Source: Chionis minor (taxonomy: Eukaryota > Chordata > Aves > Charadriiformes > Chionididae). Taken from it: a stretch of 64,000 bases of DNA. Position numbers and translations under genes: made by a program. Below the pieces are notes generated by a model. That model had not been told where the DNA came from. It was given only the letters and a program-made list of their open reading frames with translations, and did no database searches. Shown here in pieces: positions 44,901-54,700 of the stretch (the first letter of the stretch is position 1; each line of letters opens with the position of its first letter). Location of the stretch: contig VZSF01003538.1 of the NCBI GenBank assembly GCA_013398295.1, forward strand, positions 46,856 through 110,855. Direction: 5' to 3'.

Positions 44901-45814
44901 GCAAGAAATTAAGCAGAAAATGGGAGAGGAATACTGTGTTGGAGCTCTTGGGAGAAAATTGGTGTGAATGCAAGTATCTCGTAATGCCTGATAAAGTAGG
45001 TAACTGGTGATTTATAAGCAAGAGCTATTTCTTCGTCTGGGTTACACAAGAGAAAAATCTGGTGCTATAATTGTAAATTTACATACCCAGCATTTAAGAA
45101 AACACTAACTTGTGAAAAGTAAGCTTGCTGTATACACTCCTTTAAAAAGGATCTAATTTTTACCAGCAAAAGTGAAAAGTGACTTATAAGTATTCCTTTT
45201 TTTTTCCTTTTTGTAGCCTAAGCCCATTGATGTACAAGTCATCACACACCATATGCAAAGATATGCTGTTTGGTTTGGAGGATCAATGCTGGCTTCCACG
45301 GTAAGTTAGCTGTAAGGCTGAGCATGTTTTAGTCATTCTGGGTACAATTTTGGAATTCTCATCTCTCCTTCACTTCATATTAAATGCAGTTGGGGGATTT
45401 CTGATAGGCCACGGGTAGCAAATACACCCTCCCCGCCCCCTTTTGAAGTTTTGGCATCAGACTTTAAAGATTTGAAAGAGGAAGTGAAAGCTCAATTACA
45501 GCTTTGTGTGAGTTGTTAAATAGTGCATTTTAATTTTGTGGCGAAATACATTGTTTGCATTGGCGATTAGCCATGCATGATGTAATGTTAATTGTAGGAC
45601 TTGCAAGTTGTCTGTATTTGTTTGGTTTTTTTTTTCTATTTGCTACATGAATGTTACTGTTCCTCAGATGGGGTGTACATACCATTGACGAAATTTTTTT
45701 TTCTTCTCCCCTTTCCAGCCTGAATTCTACCAAGTATGCCATACCAAAAAAGATTATGAAGAGATTGGTCCTAGCATCTGTCGTCACAACCCTGTGTTCG
45801 GAGTCATGTCTTAA
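14879..45814 (+). CDS. ACTR3: Actin-related protein 3 (Arp3), 12 coding exons, exon 1 truncated by a gap
   Basis: Arp3 is the ATP-binding, actin-like subunit that, with Arp2, forms the template for branched actin filaments in the seven-subunit Arp2/3 complex, acting at lamellipodia and endosomes. Coding joins: 14879-14886 (partial), 31313-31368, 35596-35720, 36235-36345, 37876-37971, 38523-38630, 40807-40950, 41666-41839, 42642-42734, 43206-43331, 45217-45300, 45719-45814. Visible exons encode residues 16-418 with a TAA stop; adding the 44 bases expected for exon 1 gives exactly 418 residues, the family length. The actin-fold phosphate motif (DSGDGVTH, from residue 169) and the nucleotide-binding [12 protein letters not shown] motif (from residue 321) are intact. 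ACTR3 rather than the paralog ACTR3B is shown by [30 protein letters not shown] and [10 protein letters not shown]. No frameshift or premature stop was seen. Confidence 0.97.
14959..15493 (+). repeat. Direct duplicate of 14343-14877 (right copy, correctly continuous with intron 1)
   Basis: This copy runs on without a break into unique intron 1 sequence after 15493. It includes a GT-rich stretch at about 15039-15065 and a short A run at about 15141. There is no coding content in either copy. Confidence 0.9.
18338..18472 (+). repeat. Low-complexity tract: TG-rich then A/C-only
   Basis: A T/G-rich stretch (about 18338-18357) is followed by some 113 bases that are almost entirely A and C on the plus strand (18358-18470). 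GTTTGTGTG at 18347-18355 can pair with CACACAAAC at 18406-18414. Open frames across it are compositional artefacts. Confidence 0.85.
20160..20495 (+). mobile_element. CR1 LINE 3' end with A20 tail
   Basis: About 315 bases in plus orientation. One frame (20179-20394) still reads as the C-terminal end of the CR1 ORF2 protein, with the recognisable '[21 protein letters not shown]' type segment. It then runs through GGACTCGATGATC and TTCCAACCC into GATTCTATGATTCTATT, followed by 20 A. It is 5'-truncated and cannot encode an active enzyme. The sharp terminus suggests a comparatively young copy. Confidence 0.93.
26205..26273 (+). repeat. Tandem triplication of a 23-base unit
   Basis: ACCATCAGCTTGCTTTTAAG plus AAT is repeated at 26205-26227, 26228-26250 and 26251-26273. 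The third copy differs by a single A to G. The near-identity implies recent slippage or duplication, and copy number may vary between individuals. Confidence 0.93.
31313..31368 (+). CDS. ACTR3: ACTR3 exon 2 (residues 15-34)
   Basis: Fifty-six bases, acceptor CCTCCATAG and donor GTAAGT. It encodes Y16-T-K-L-G-Y-A-G-N-T and continues to S33, with split codons at Gly15 and Cys34. This is the N-terminal beta-strand region of the actin fold, just after the first phosphate-binding loop. Confidence 0.96.
31369..35595 (+). other. ACTR3: ACTR3 intron 2 (4.2 kb)
   Basis: AT-rich intron with no second gene or clear transposon. It contains facing A25 and T23 homopolymers (33495-33519, 33557-33579) and a short TA repeat near 34509-34524. 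The minus-strand open frame at 33590-33925 has no recognisable domain. Confidence 0.85.
33495..33579 (+). repeat. Inverted homopolymers: A25 and T23 with a 37-base spacer
   Basis: Twenty-five A at 33495-33519 and twenty-three T at 33557-33579. The pair could form a hairpin in the transcript. Run lengths are prone to sequencing error. Confidence 0.85.
35596..35720 (+). CDS. ACTR3: ACTR3 exon 3 (residues 34-75)
   Basis: One hundred and twenty-five bases, acceptor GTTAAAG, donor GTATTA. It completes Cys34 and encodes IAIKESAK through KPTYATK. Positions 44 (Val) and 52 (Leu) are as in ACTR3B by my recollection of the human proteins, while Lys38, Lys53 and Glu72 are ACTR3-like. It corresponds to the DNase-loop region of subdomain 2. 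Confidence 0.96.
36235..36345 (+). CDS. ACTR3: ACTR3 exon 4 (residues 76-112)
   Basis: One hundred and eleven bases, 37 whole codons, acceptor GCAACAG and donor GTAGGT. It encodes [17 protein letters not shown] to DHYFLL, the highly conserved actin-family PIRHG…DWD segment. Phase 0 at both ends. Confidence 0.97.
36905..37195 (-). mobile_element. CR1 LINE fragment, minus orientation (ACTR3 intron 4)
   Basis: On the plus strand this reads as the reverse complement of CR1 3'-region sequence: CAAGGCTGTGTCCAGCCAAG, ACATCTCCAGGGATCAAGAT, TTGATCACCCTCACA, then CTTGTCCTATCACC and GGCTCCCTCCTC. It is moderately diverged and lacks the terminal repeat, so it is an internal fragment in antisense orientation to ACTR3. 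Confidence 0.8.
37876..37971 (+). CDS. ACTR3: ACTR3 exon 5 (residues 113-144)
   Basis: Ninety-six bases, acceptor CTCACAG and donor GTAAGG. It encodes [18 protein letters not shown] and continues to YIAVQ. Thr116-type 'YTAEIM' (not 'YLAEIM') is one of the residues that separates ACTR3 from ACTR3B. Confidence 0.97.
38523..38630 (+). CDS. ACTR3: ACTR3 exon 6 (residues 145-180)
   Basis: One hundred and eight bases, acceptor TTTTACAAG (a weaker AAG acceptor) and donor GTAAGT. It encodes [19 protein letters not shown] and the second phosphate loop D169-S-G-D-G-V-T-H. Asp172 is the residue linked to ATP hydrolysis in Arp3. Thr166 ('LTGTVIDSG') fits ACTR3. Confidence 0.97.
40088..40103 (+). repeat. 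(GT)8 microsatellite
   Basis: Eight perfect GT units in ACTR3 intron 6, probably length-polymorphic. Confidence 0.85.
40807..40950 (+). CDS. ACTR3: ACTR3 exon 7 (residues 181-228)
   Basis: One hundred and forty-four bases, acceptor GTACAG and donor GTAATG. It encodes [19 protein letters not shown] to LETAKAVK, part of actin subdomain 4. Confidence 0.97.
41666..41839 (+). CDS. ACTR3: ACTR3 exon 8 (residues 229-286)
   Basis: The largest exon here, 174 bases, acceptor ATTTTCAG and donor GTAAGT. It encodes [20 protein letters not shown] through GPEIFFHPE. The variable middle ([19 protein letters not shown]) follows ACTR3 and not ACTR3B. Confidence 0.97.
42642..42734 (+). CDS. ACTR3: ACTR3 exon 9 (residues 287-317)
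   Basis: Ninety-three bases, acceptor GATTGTAG and donor GTCAGT. It encodes [19 protein letters not shown] through PLYK. Phase 0 on both sides. Confidence 0.97.
43206..43331 (+). CDS. ACTR3: ACTR3 exon 10 (residues 318-359)
   Basis: One hundred and twenty-six bases, acceptor GAAACAG and donor GTTAGT. It carries the adenosine-binding motif [19 protein letters not shown] and continues to LSGGRLK. All motif residues are intact. Confidence 0.97.
43760..44180 (+). mobile_element. CR1 LINE fragment (ACTR3 intron 10)
   Basis: Plus orientation, about 420 bases. It opens with GTCAGAGGGCTGCGGCCCTT-like sequence and contains GATCAAGCATTGGAACAGGC and TGCCCAGAGAGGTTGTACAG, the C-terminal ORF2 region. 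It ends near CTACAACTATCCTGTGAAATG, so the terminal repeat differs from the two young copies. This is an older, diverged CR1 subfamily. Confidence 0.85.
45217..45300 (+). CDS. ACTR3: ACTR3 exon 11 (residues 360-387)
   Basis: Eighty-four bases, acceptor TTTTTGTAG after a long T tract, donor GTAAGT. It encodes [19 protein letters not shown] and FGGSMLAST. Confidence 0.97.
45719..45814 (+). CDS. ACTR3: ACTR3 exon 12 (residues 388-418, stop)
   Basis: Ninety-six bases including TAA at 45812-45814, acceptor CCTTTCCAG. It encodes [19 protein letters not shown] to the conserved C-terminus NPVFGVMS. 'EEIGPS' rather than 'EEYGPS' again fits ACTR3. Confidence 0.97.
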
Positions 45815-46622
45815 AGCTGACCTCGGAGGGGTCAGGGATAGGGAGGTGGGGAGGAGGAGTATTTCTGATTACTTGTTTGTCTGATGGCTGGTATTAAGAT
45901 AACAAACATGACTTGACAATAAGAAAAAGACCAAACGCAATGAAGCAGGATTCTTTTAATAAGTGTCTCAACATGCAGATGTAGTGGAAAGCCAAAATGA
46001 TCACGTTTTTTCTTTAGATTGATTATTTGAACCTGTGCGTAACAAAACAAAAAAGTGGATTTTAGTTCTTTCTGTGCCCTGATATTTTGTATATTAATGG
46101 ATTATCCAAGATTTGATGGGATTTGACGGTGTGTAGATAGTCAGCTCTCTAATGCTTCCGTTGTACCCTTTGATGGGTGCAATGCAGGAGCTTGTTTATA
46201 TTTCATACTTTTTTATACTTTGAGGAAAAAATATGAATTAAAGAAACTGTAATATTTGAGGAAAAAATTTACCAGTGACCAACTGAACGTAAATTAAAAA
46301 AACAAAAAAAGAAGTCATGACTCATGCAACTAGATTTTGCAAATCATGACCAGTCTAAATTCTGGGTTCCATACAATGCGAGTGCTTTTGGAACTGAGAA
46401 GCTAGTATCTTGGATTAACCGATGCCTGCTAGTGCTTTCTGATTACTTGGTGCATTTTCATACTATCTCTTGCTTTAAAAAAAAAAAAAAAAAAAGACAA
46501 GACTGTTGGACCAGTATTGCAGTTCTGTAGTGTCATTTCTAATTAAAACCAAATAATCAGGTTATCAAAATTGGTGTATTTAAAGCCTAACACCATTCCA
46601 ATAAAGGCACAAAATTTCTTTT
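45815..46622 (+). other. ACTR3: ACTR3 3' UTR
   Basis: It follows the TAA stop and extends about 800 bases to a poly(A) site expected 15-25 bases after AATAAA at 46600. It is AT-rich, with an A run at 46478-46495. The end is inferred; a later AATAAA at 46939-46944 could give a longer form. Confidence 0.65.
46600..46605 (+). terminator. ACTR3: Poly(A) signal AATAAA of ACTR3
   Basis: A canonical AATAAA, followed about 20 bases on by a T/GT-rich stretch (TTTTTATGTTTGTGTC) that fits a downstream element. It is the first canonical hexamer I found after the stop codon. Confidence 0.65.
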
Positions 46623-48664
46623 TATGTTTGTGTCAGACTTGTTAATCTCATGGGTTCCTACATATCCGCTGTGGTTTTTGAAGAGTAAGGTTGGTCTGTA
46701 AGGTAGAGATCATTATGTGCATTGTGTAAAATGAAGTGTGAGCAGTTTAGAATTGCAGATTATGTGTTCATCTAGATAGCACTTATCTATATCAACCTAA
46801 CATCTCCTCCATCGTTAGGTTTGTTCATCTACTTTGTTCTGTAACTTCCCCCCCCACTTTCAAGTGGTGGCATACAGGAGACAGCACTGCGTTTTAAATC
46901 TCTGTGGTTTTTCTGCAAGAAAATACCATGTAGATAAAAATAAAGTGAAAACAATCTCTTTCTCATTCTTTCTAGGAAGAACACTTCATATATTGAATGG
47001 AATTACTTACAATTTCCATTAATAATCGATGAAAGAAAACTCCTCTTTAGACTGAGCTCTGATGTAGTACTCTCTAATGTAGTTAAGGTTGTTTATGTAG
47101 AAGACCACAAGAGGGAGATCTCTTGGTTTCTTGAGTTGTAATGATACCTCAGATTTTTTTTTCCAAGAAGCTTATAAATTACCAGAGCTTCTAGTTGCTT
47201 CAAAGCATGATAAATGAGACCCCAAAACAAGGACAAATATGAGAAGTTATTTTTACAGCAAGCATTATAAAATTTCACATGCTGGAACTGAGTAGAACCT
47301 TGGTGCAAACGAGAAAATGTTAAGTTGTTGTATTACAAAACTATATTATTAACATCTCCCTGTCAATGATACGATTTCTGAGATTTTTTTTTCAAATCGT
47401 GACTTTCTGAGTCATAACTGCTGACTGATTAATGTGGTAAGAAAGACCGATAGGCAAATATGTGTAAAATAAAGAAATGAATTTAAGCTGTGCTTTTCCA
47501 ACAGTCCTCTGGTTCTACGACTGTATCGTGCTCTAGTGACTGGATTTGCTGATACACTGCAATGGCCTGAAGATAAGGCAAGGTTCTGGGGGTTTTTCTA
47601 CCCTCCCTGTAGAAAGTGAAGTCTTAAAAACTCACTTGAAAAACTCAAAGATTCCTGATATAGTGTGTAGTGAGGAAAAGTACGGAAGAGGAGTGAAGGC
47701 CGGTTCCTGTCTGGCACAGCTATATGCATATCTCTAGGATTACATGCAAAGATGCACAGAATTTGTGTAGGTCTGAAGATGTGCTCTTGGCTGAAGGACA
47801 GGCTTGGTGTACGTTAGCTGACAGTTGTATTGCAGCTTGTCTGAGGTGCAACTACAGCTCTGGCTTGTGGAGCTTCTGGAACTCCTATCGGACATGTTTT
47901 TCCCCAGTTTCCTTTTGCTGTCACATTGAGGCCTCTGTTGCTGGGGCAGTTGGTGAACAGGTACCTGCAGAAGAGCCCAGGGGATAAGAGTTGGGGTGCA
48001 GGGGGCGAGTGAGTGGTCATGGGTCATTTGGGGAGGCTCTGAGAAGCAGCGTGAGGGAGACTCTTAAATAATTTGGTTTTGAACAGATCCTTTACAGGCT
48101 GCAAATTATTGAGATGCCCCAGGCTTAGTTGCCAGGTGGACCTGCTCTGCAAGGAGCTGTCTGGATGAGAGAGTGGTGGTTACCCAAATCTTCAGAATTT
48201 GTCCATTCTTGGTGATGGTGGGTAACGAGGAGAGACGGATGATTCTCATGTACTGTGTTTCAGCAGCTGGGCTCTTGCAGGAGAGGGGAGGTGGGAATTA
48301 GGAAAAAATGGGCTGCAGCAGGAGGGAATGGTGTGGGAGGGACTCGCTGCCTCAGGGTGGTACCTGTAAACCTGGTACCAATAGGTTGGTATTTTACAGA
48401 AATAGGCGCTGCCTGGTGCTGCGGGGCTCTCTAGAGCTGGACCGTGTGTCTGGCTCAGTCGTAAGTGGGTGAGCAAATGGCTGGTATGTCAAGGAAGTGA
48501 GCCAGCTCGTAAATGAGCGCTTGATGGAAGGAGAGTTGACATTTGAGTGTGAAAGCTGTCAGGCTGAGAGCAGGAGTTGCTACCAAGTGTAAAGTAAGAT
48601 GGGTTTTGCATTCCAGCCGTGCTCAATGGGAGAAGCACAGGTACCACTGGGGTTTTCATTATTA

Positions 48665-48785
48665 AGACGGGTAGACGTGGTGCTGAGGGACATGGTTTAG
48701 GGGTGGCTTTGGCATAGGTTTATGGTTGGACTCGATGATCTTGACGGTCTCTTCCAACCCAAGTGATTCTATGATTCTATGATTA
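48665..48785 (+). mobile_element. CR1 LINE 3'-end fragment
   Basis: About 120 bases with GACGGGTAGACGTGGTGCTG, GGTTTATGGTTGGACTCGAT and TTCCAACCCAAGTGATTCTA, ending in ATTCTATGATT. It is almost identical to the end of the 20160 copy, so the two belong to the same, relatively young subfamily. Confidence 0.92.
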
Positions 48786-51700
48786 ATTCGGGATTTTCAG
48801 GAGCAAGGCCAGGAGTGTGGGTTTTTTTCCCCCAATGCTGTGAGGGATCCCTGCTGCCAAAACTGAATAAAAATAGCTGAAGTAATCCAGGATGGTGTGT
48901 TTTTAGGCGCCTCTTGCACCAAACTCTTGCTCCTGTGTACAGAACTAGAAATTCCATGCTCCGAAGAGAAACCGTGTTGTCTCAGTGTTGTCTCACCGAT
49001 GGGCCTCCGCTCTCAGAAGAGGAGGTAGCACCTGTGCCCGAAGTGCTGCTGGGCAGCCCAGACAGTGCCTGGCTTGCTCAGGTGAGGCGTGTACGATACT
49101 ATGGATTATGTATAACAGTATTATGTAGCTATCTGCATATTATTTACAAAAACAGGGTTGTAGGAGCTTGTTCCTAGCTCCAAGAAAGTTTTTCAAACTT
49201 CAATTAGTCGTTTGTGTGGAAGAGAAAGGAGGGGAAAGTACCTGTACACAACACTCGGTTGTAGCTGTAACTTAAAGTGACGTCAAGCTTCTTATAGAAT
49301 GAAATGAGGCAGTTTTTTTCCCATCTTTTCTATTTTTTTTTATACTGTAGAGATAATTTTGGAGAAGGTCTACAGCCATGGCTGGTTTCCGGCGCATTAA
49401 GGAACTAAAAATCTCTGAGCGGCTCCCATTAATGACTTGGACTGAACAGAAAGTCACCAATACTAAAACACCCAAGATACAATACTCAATTACAGTCTGG
49501 TCTGCTGGGAATAACTCTGGGAATGGTTCACATCGGTGTTCTGCACCTCTAACACCAGATCCAAAGCTGGGCTGCTGTTGCTGGCGAGGTGGTGGAGGGG
49601 CTGGGCAGCCTGTGGGTGAGTCATCCCCAGGATCACGGAAACCAGACGCACGCGTACAGTGTGAAGAAAAGGCAATTTCAGAAAACTCTCTGCTCTGCTT
49701 AAACTTGTGCCTCCCGTTGGTCTCTGCCGGGTTGGGTTTAAAGCATCCAAAAGGTTAACTGCAAAGGCAAGTGTGGGGTTTGCTTTTGTTTTCAAAAAGT
49801 TAAAGGTGTTTGGTTTATTAGAAAAAAGGTTAGAATTAAATATTTTTCTACTCTTAAGATTCATTATCGGGGAGGTTACATAAAGAAGGTAATTACAATT
49901 GGTACCAGTGTACAAATTTACCTTTTTTCCCCCCCTTCTTTGTTTCAAAACTCTGTTGTGTTGGTAATTAGCATCCAAGAATATGCAAAAATCCCATCCC
50001 TAATCCCTCCACATTTCTTTGATGAAGTGCAAATGGATAACCTGGCTGGGGATAGATGCAGAGCTATAATTCCCTTCTTCTCCCAGTCCCAAGCTGGGTG
50101 CAGCTGGGACAGTGGGACACAGCTGAGCTGGCCTGGCTGGAAGCATCCGAAGCGCACCAGTAGAAACATGAGGCGGCAAAAGCCCCACGTTGCTGTTTCT
50201 GCTTAATTGTCAAACATGCTGCAAAGACACTCTGCTTATTGTGTCCTGAAGGATTTAATGGGACTGATGTTATGGAGCAGCATAAAAGAGATTCATACTT
50301 TTATGGTCCTCGAAGCCGCCGGGTGACCTGGAGCGGTGCTGTTTGTGCACAGAAAATGGCAAGGAGTGCTGAAAACTTGCAGACTGGCCTGCCCGAACTT
50401 GGCTCGTTTTTCTCATCTCCGGGATTTTGATTCATTCCGCTAGACAAAGCGGGACTCCAGGTTTAATCAGCTCTGTGTGGTTAAAAGCTCGTGTTTTCGT
50501 GCAGCTGAACTTAGACCAAATCAAAGGTCACTGCCAAGTTGGTTTAGGCTCAGCTCTTCATTTTGTGAAAATGCTTGTGACCAAACACTACGGTATCGTT
50601 GGGGTGAAGAGTTCTTGCTTGCAAAGCTGCCTGCAGGCAAGTGCTGGGCATGCTGAGGTGAGCCGGGCGTGCGGGACAGTGCTGTTAACCTTGCTGCCCC
50701 ATAGCCACCTCCTTCGTTGGGGAGGATGAAAAATTTTTTGCAAAATTTTTGTGGCAGTAAAACAAAGGGAAGTATGTTAGTTGTTATCACCACTTAGTTG
50801 TTTTGAGTGTGGTGTGGTTTTGGGGTTTTTTTTTTCTTTCCCTGAAGTAGCAAATGATGTAGGGTAGCAATTCCGTAGTTCAGGTTTCATTTCCAATTTA
50901 ACTATCGAACAAAGCTCAAATGATCAGCTCCGAGTGCCAGTCACCCTCCCTGGTTTAGAACGTTCATGCTGGGCAGCTCTGTGCTGTGTGGATATCGCGG
51001 ATGTCTCTTTGATCTCTTGAAATTTTTATCAAAATCTTGATTACCAAAGGGAAGGCACAGCCTGACCTGTGCTGGCTGTAGGTGTGCCTCACTCACGCAG
51101 AGAGCAATGCCCCGTGTGTCTGGTCGTACTGCTCGGTTATCAACCCCTGTACCTGCTGATAGATGGCAATTTCTGGAATTTTGCTCTCACCACCTGAACT
51201 GCTTTTTTCCCCATATTATACAAATTGTATAATTTTTCTGGTAATTGTGGAGAGAGACCCAGAGAATGTGAGAGCACTGAGTTTATAGGATCCAGATGTA
51301 GTGCTTGATATAGAGCACCTAACACTGATATTGTTGAGAAAAGAAAAAAAAAAATCAAGTAATTTTTTTTTCTTCTCTTCATGAACTAAAAGAAATATCA
51401 GGAAAAGTGTATTATTTGAAAAGACGACCAGTACAGAAGAAGCAATTTGCACTTCCTTAAAGCCCAGAAGACACCCTGCTGCATGGACACCCAGGACAAT
51501 TTTTTTTTTTAACATCTTGAAGTTGTTCCAGTTTTTATAAAATAAACATTAACTGGAGCAGGGGCTTAAATGCATCTCTCCTTCCCAGCTGAATGCCCTG
51601 GCTACTCAGCCATATGGTAAGTTTCCTCCCTCATCTTGTTTGAGTTGACTAATCCTGGGAGACAGTTTACAGCTCCCAATTCAGAGCCCAGGTTTGCATC

Positions 51701-54700
51701 TCCCTCAGTTTTGAACTGGGCAATTAATCCTTTTTCACCACTGACCTGGGGGACCAGCTGCTGCTCCTTCCCTTCCCTGCCTGGTGGGGTAGAGCAGCTC
51801 CCTGTTCCCTGCTCTGCTTTCTGCCTTTGGGGGCCTCAGCCTGGCACTGCCGGTGGGGATGGATGAACCCGGGCAGGACCTTGGGGGACCCAGGTTCTCC
51901 CGCAGGGCAGCGTCCAACAGCTCGAGCTGCTGCTGCAAGAGCAGTTACAACCCACAGCTGCTCCGCTGGCTGCTGCAGTCGCTCCAGGCGGGAGATGTGC
52001 AGCTGGTGGGAGCAGCTCCGTGGCTCTCCCTGCGCCTGCAGCTGCTACCCCAGCCTTGACCCCATCCCTGAGCTGCAGCGCCTGGGGAGACCTCCTCCTG
52101 CTCGTGCAGCCGGGCTCTGCTGCTGCCGTGCCCTCCCGGCTAACCTCCACCCGCTGGGCCCCGTGCGCTGGATGCCGCCTCTCTCTCCCCTGTAAAGCGT
52201 TGCTGGAAATTCAGTGGTTTGGCAAGTCCTGCCAGGCTCTGACGGAGACTTTGCCGAACCTTCAGCATGTCTGCGCTGTGTGGTGGCGGGTCGGTTTAGT
52301 GCGTTTTACTTGAAGTGTTCCAAGCATAGGTAGGTTCAATGTACAAGTAAACATGGAGGTCGGTCTAAAATAAGATGTTCTCCTGATCTTCCTGCAGGTG
52401 GAAATCCCGTAGACACAGGCTCGATACTCCGTAGTAGCGCAGAGGTATCAAGTCTTACGAGAGGTGTGTTTGATGTACTGATGTCTAAAACTTAGTGATT
52501 CAAGGTGATGTGTTTCCTGAGCTGTGCTTGGGGGAAGAGGGGTTGAAGGCAAAAATGCGTCCAGGTGTCCAGCGTTGCGTATCGGGCAGGCGTCCCAGAA
52601 GTCTCCCCATCCCTCCCTTGTGGCAGAGCCCCGAGGCTGGATGCTGCTGGCAAGGGATCTCTCAGCAGCAGCTCTGGTCTGAGATGAAACGCCCTGAATC
52701 TCTCTAACTGGCAGCGTAGTGACTAGTTTTGGTCTGTTGTTCTAGTTTTCTCCAACTTCCAAACCATGGGATTTAGTCAAACCTTGTTAATGGTGAAAAA
52801 TAACAAAAGCTGTGCCCCGAAGAATAATAACTAACAGATAACAAATACTAAGTGCCCATGTGAAACTCCAAGGAAGTCAGAAAAGAAGGAAGATGGAAGA
52901 ATCTACTATAATGCAGATTTGCTGCTGAAACACCACAGGGACTGGAGACGGGCAATTGGTCCTGCTGCAGCAAGACTGTGCTGATAGATGTATTCATTGA
53001 TTATATTATAGTTGTCTGAGGTGGCTTTTGAGTTTGCAGGCATGATGCAGTCAGGATTTCACACTTAGCCACGGGAGGGCACTTTCCCACAAGAAATCTG
53101 GTTTTGCTGCAGCCTGGAAAACCTTTTAGCACAACCTGCCTAGAAAAAAGCAGCTAATAGAGGGAGCCCAATGGCAAACCTTCACAGAAAGGAGAAAGGC
53201 TGGTGCCTTTTGGTCAGGTGGAGGAGGATTTGAGCATTGTCTTCCTATTTAGAGACAATAAATTAGTGTCTCCCTGCAGAAGTGGGTGATCAGATGCCTG
53301 CAAGATGCTCCAGCCACCAGAAAGTGGTGTGAGATGGCCAATGGATGCTGAGCTGGACCAAGTCCCTCAGCACAGGGCGGGTCAGAGATGTGTTGGAGGG
53401 GAATCAACATGTGGGAAGATGTCACATGCAGCACGTGAAGCTACTTCAGGGGATAACTATGAGGAGGTTTTTGTACTCTCATTACAATTCACTTCTCAGT
53501 TAATTCAAGCTTTCCTTGCAGCTGGCCCCAGGGAGTGCACAGGAGGCAACCTGGGGGTGCTACGGGCAATGCTGATGTCTTGTCAGACCTCATGCACTCA
53601 CGAGCAGAGATAAAGCCAGGCAGAGCTCTGCCCTATCAGAGTCTTGATAGAGTTCTGTTGTAACTAGGTGCCATTAGCGTGTTGTACCTGTCATCCACAA
53701 AGTGTAGATAATGACAATATTACCCTAATGTGATGATACTTGCCGCACAGATGTCACAGCGTTGTTGTCAGTGTAGCTTTGATTTTCTTTTTTTTTTTTT
53801 TCTTTTCTCTTCAGGAAGGTTTCTCTGGTCCTTGATTGAATTTTCTGCCAACATCCACCCCCAGTACAGCCCTTGTCTGGAGTTATGGCACTCCCAGGCC
53901 CAGATCCTGACCCCACACTCCCTAACTGAGGCTTATGAGCAACCTGTCACTTCTACGGTTGTTCTGTTTCTGACTAAATAGCTTCTCTGAATGCCTGAGA
54001 TGTTTCGTGGGGCAGCTGTGAGTCTGCCCAGGTTTGCACAGGCTGCAGAGAGCCTCCCGGGGCTGGGAAGTGCCAGCCCACCTGCCTGCACCTTATCCCG
54101 CAGCCCCCAGATGTGAACGGCATGGTGCAGCGTGAATGCATCCAGCCTATGCCTAAGCTGGCTCAGTTATTTTTGCTGGAAAGCACGTTGTGAGCACAAG
54201 GGGTGGGTATCTCCCTCCCCATCGCTTTCAGACTTATTCTCTTGCTGCCACAGCCATTGCAAAGCCACAGCGAAACCCCACGCTCCTGGTGGGTGCAGGG
54301 AGGAGACATGGCAAGCGGGAGCCAGAGCTGGTGGCCCCTGTGCAGCTGAGCTTGCCAGGCTGCAATCATGCGAGCCTGGGAGCCAAGCCAGAGCAAAGGC
54401 ACCGGAGTCGCAGGGGAGGGAGGGCGAGATGGTCAGAGATCTACAAAAACACATTAGGACTTGCTCAACAAGGAATGCAGCGTTAAGGGGCCACATGCCA
54501 AAACAGGGCTCACCCTACAGCCCTTTTTTGGGGATGTGAGCGGCAATCAGGCTGTTCTGGTGTAGTTGTGACTCTTGGCCTGAGCAGATGCCATGGAGAT
54601 GGCCCCAGCTGGGCACCAGCCATGTGCACCGCTCACCTTTAATGGACCTCTGAGTATTTTTAGAACTCCTCCTTTAATTATTGCCTAATGCATTTTGATT

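Larger units (their letters stand above)
35721..45718 (+). other. ACTR3: ACTR3 introns 3-11
   Basis: Intron sizes: 3, 514; 4, 1530; 5, 551; 6, 2176; 7, 715; 8, 802; 9, 471; 10, 1885; 11, 418 bases. All are GT-AG. Intron 4 contains a minus-strand CR1, intron 6 a (GT)8 and an A/C-rich tract (39158-39191), and intron 10 a plus-strand CR1. The others show only AT-rich unique sequence with T-rich acceptors. Confidence 0.9.

Noticed and set aside
46939..46944. Second AATAAA as the main ACTR3 poly(A) signal
   Set aside because: The hexamer at 46600 comes first and has a better downstream T/GT-rich element; the second is kept only as a possible alternative.
49378..49758. 126-codon open frame beginning MAGFRRIKEL
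   Set aside because: The ATG context is fair, but the protein resembles nothing I know, changes composition midway, and faces a longer frame on the other strand.
51827..52313. Ala/Leu/Cys-rich open frames near 52 kb
   Set aside because: Several overlapping frames are open simultaneously because of CTG/CAG-rich sequence; no domain or conserved start.
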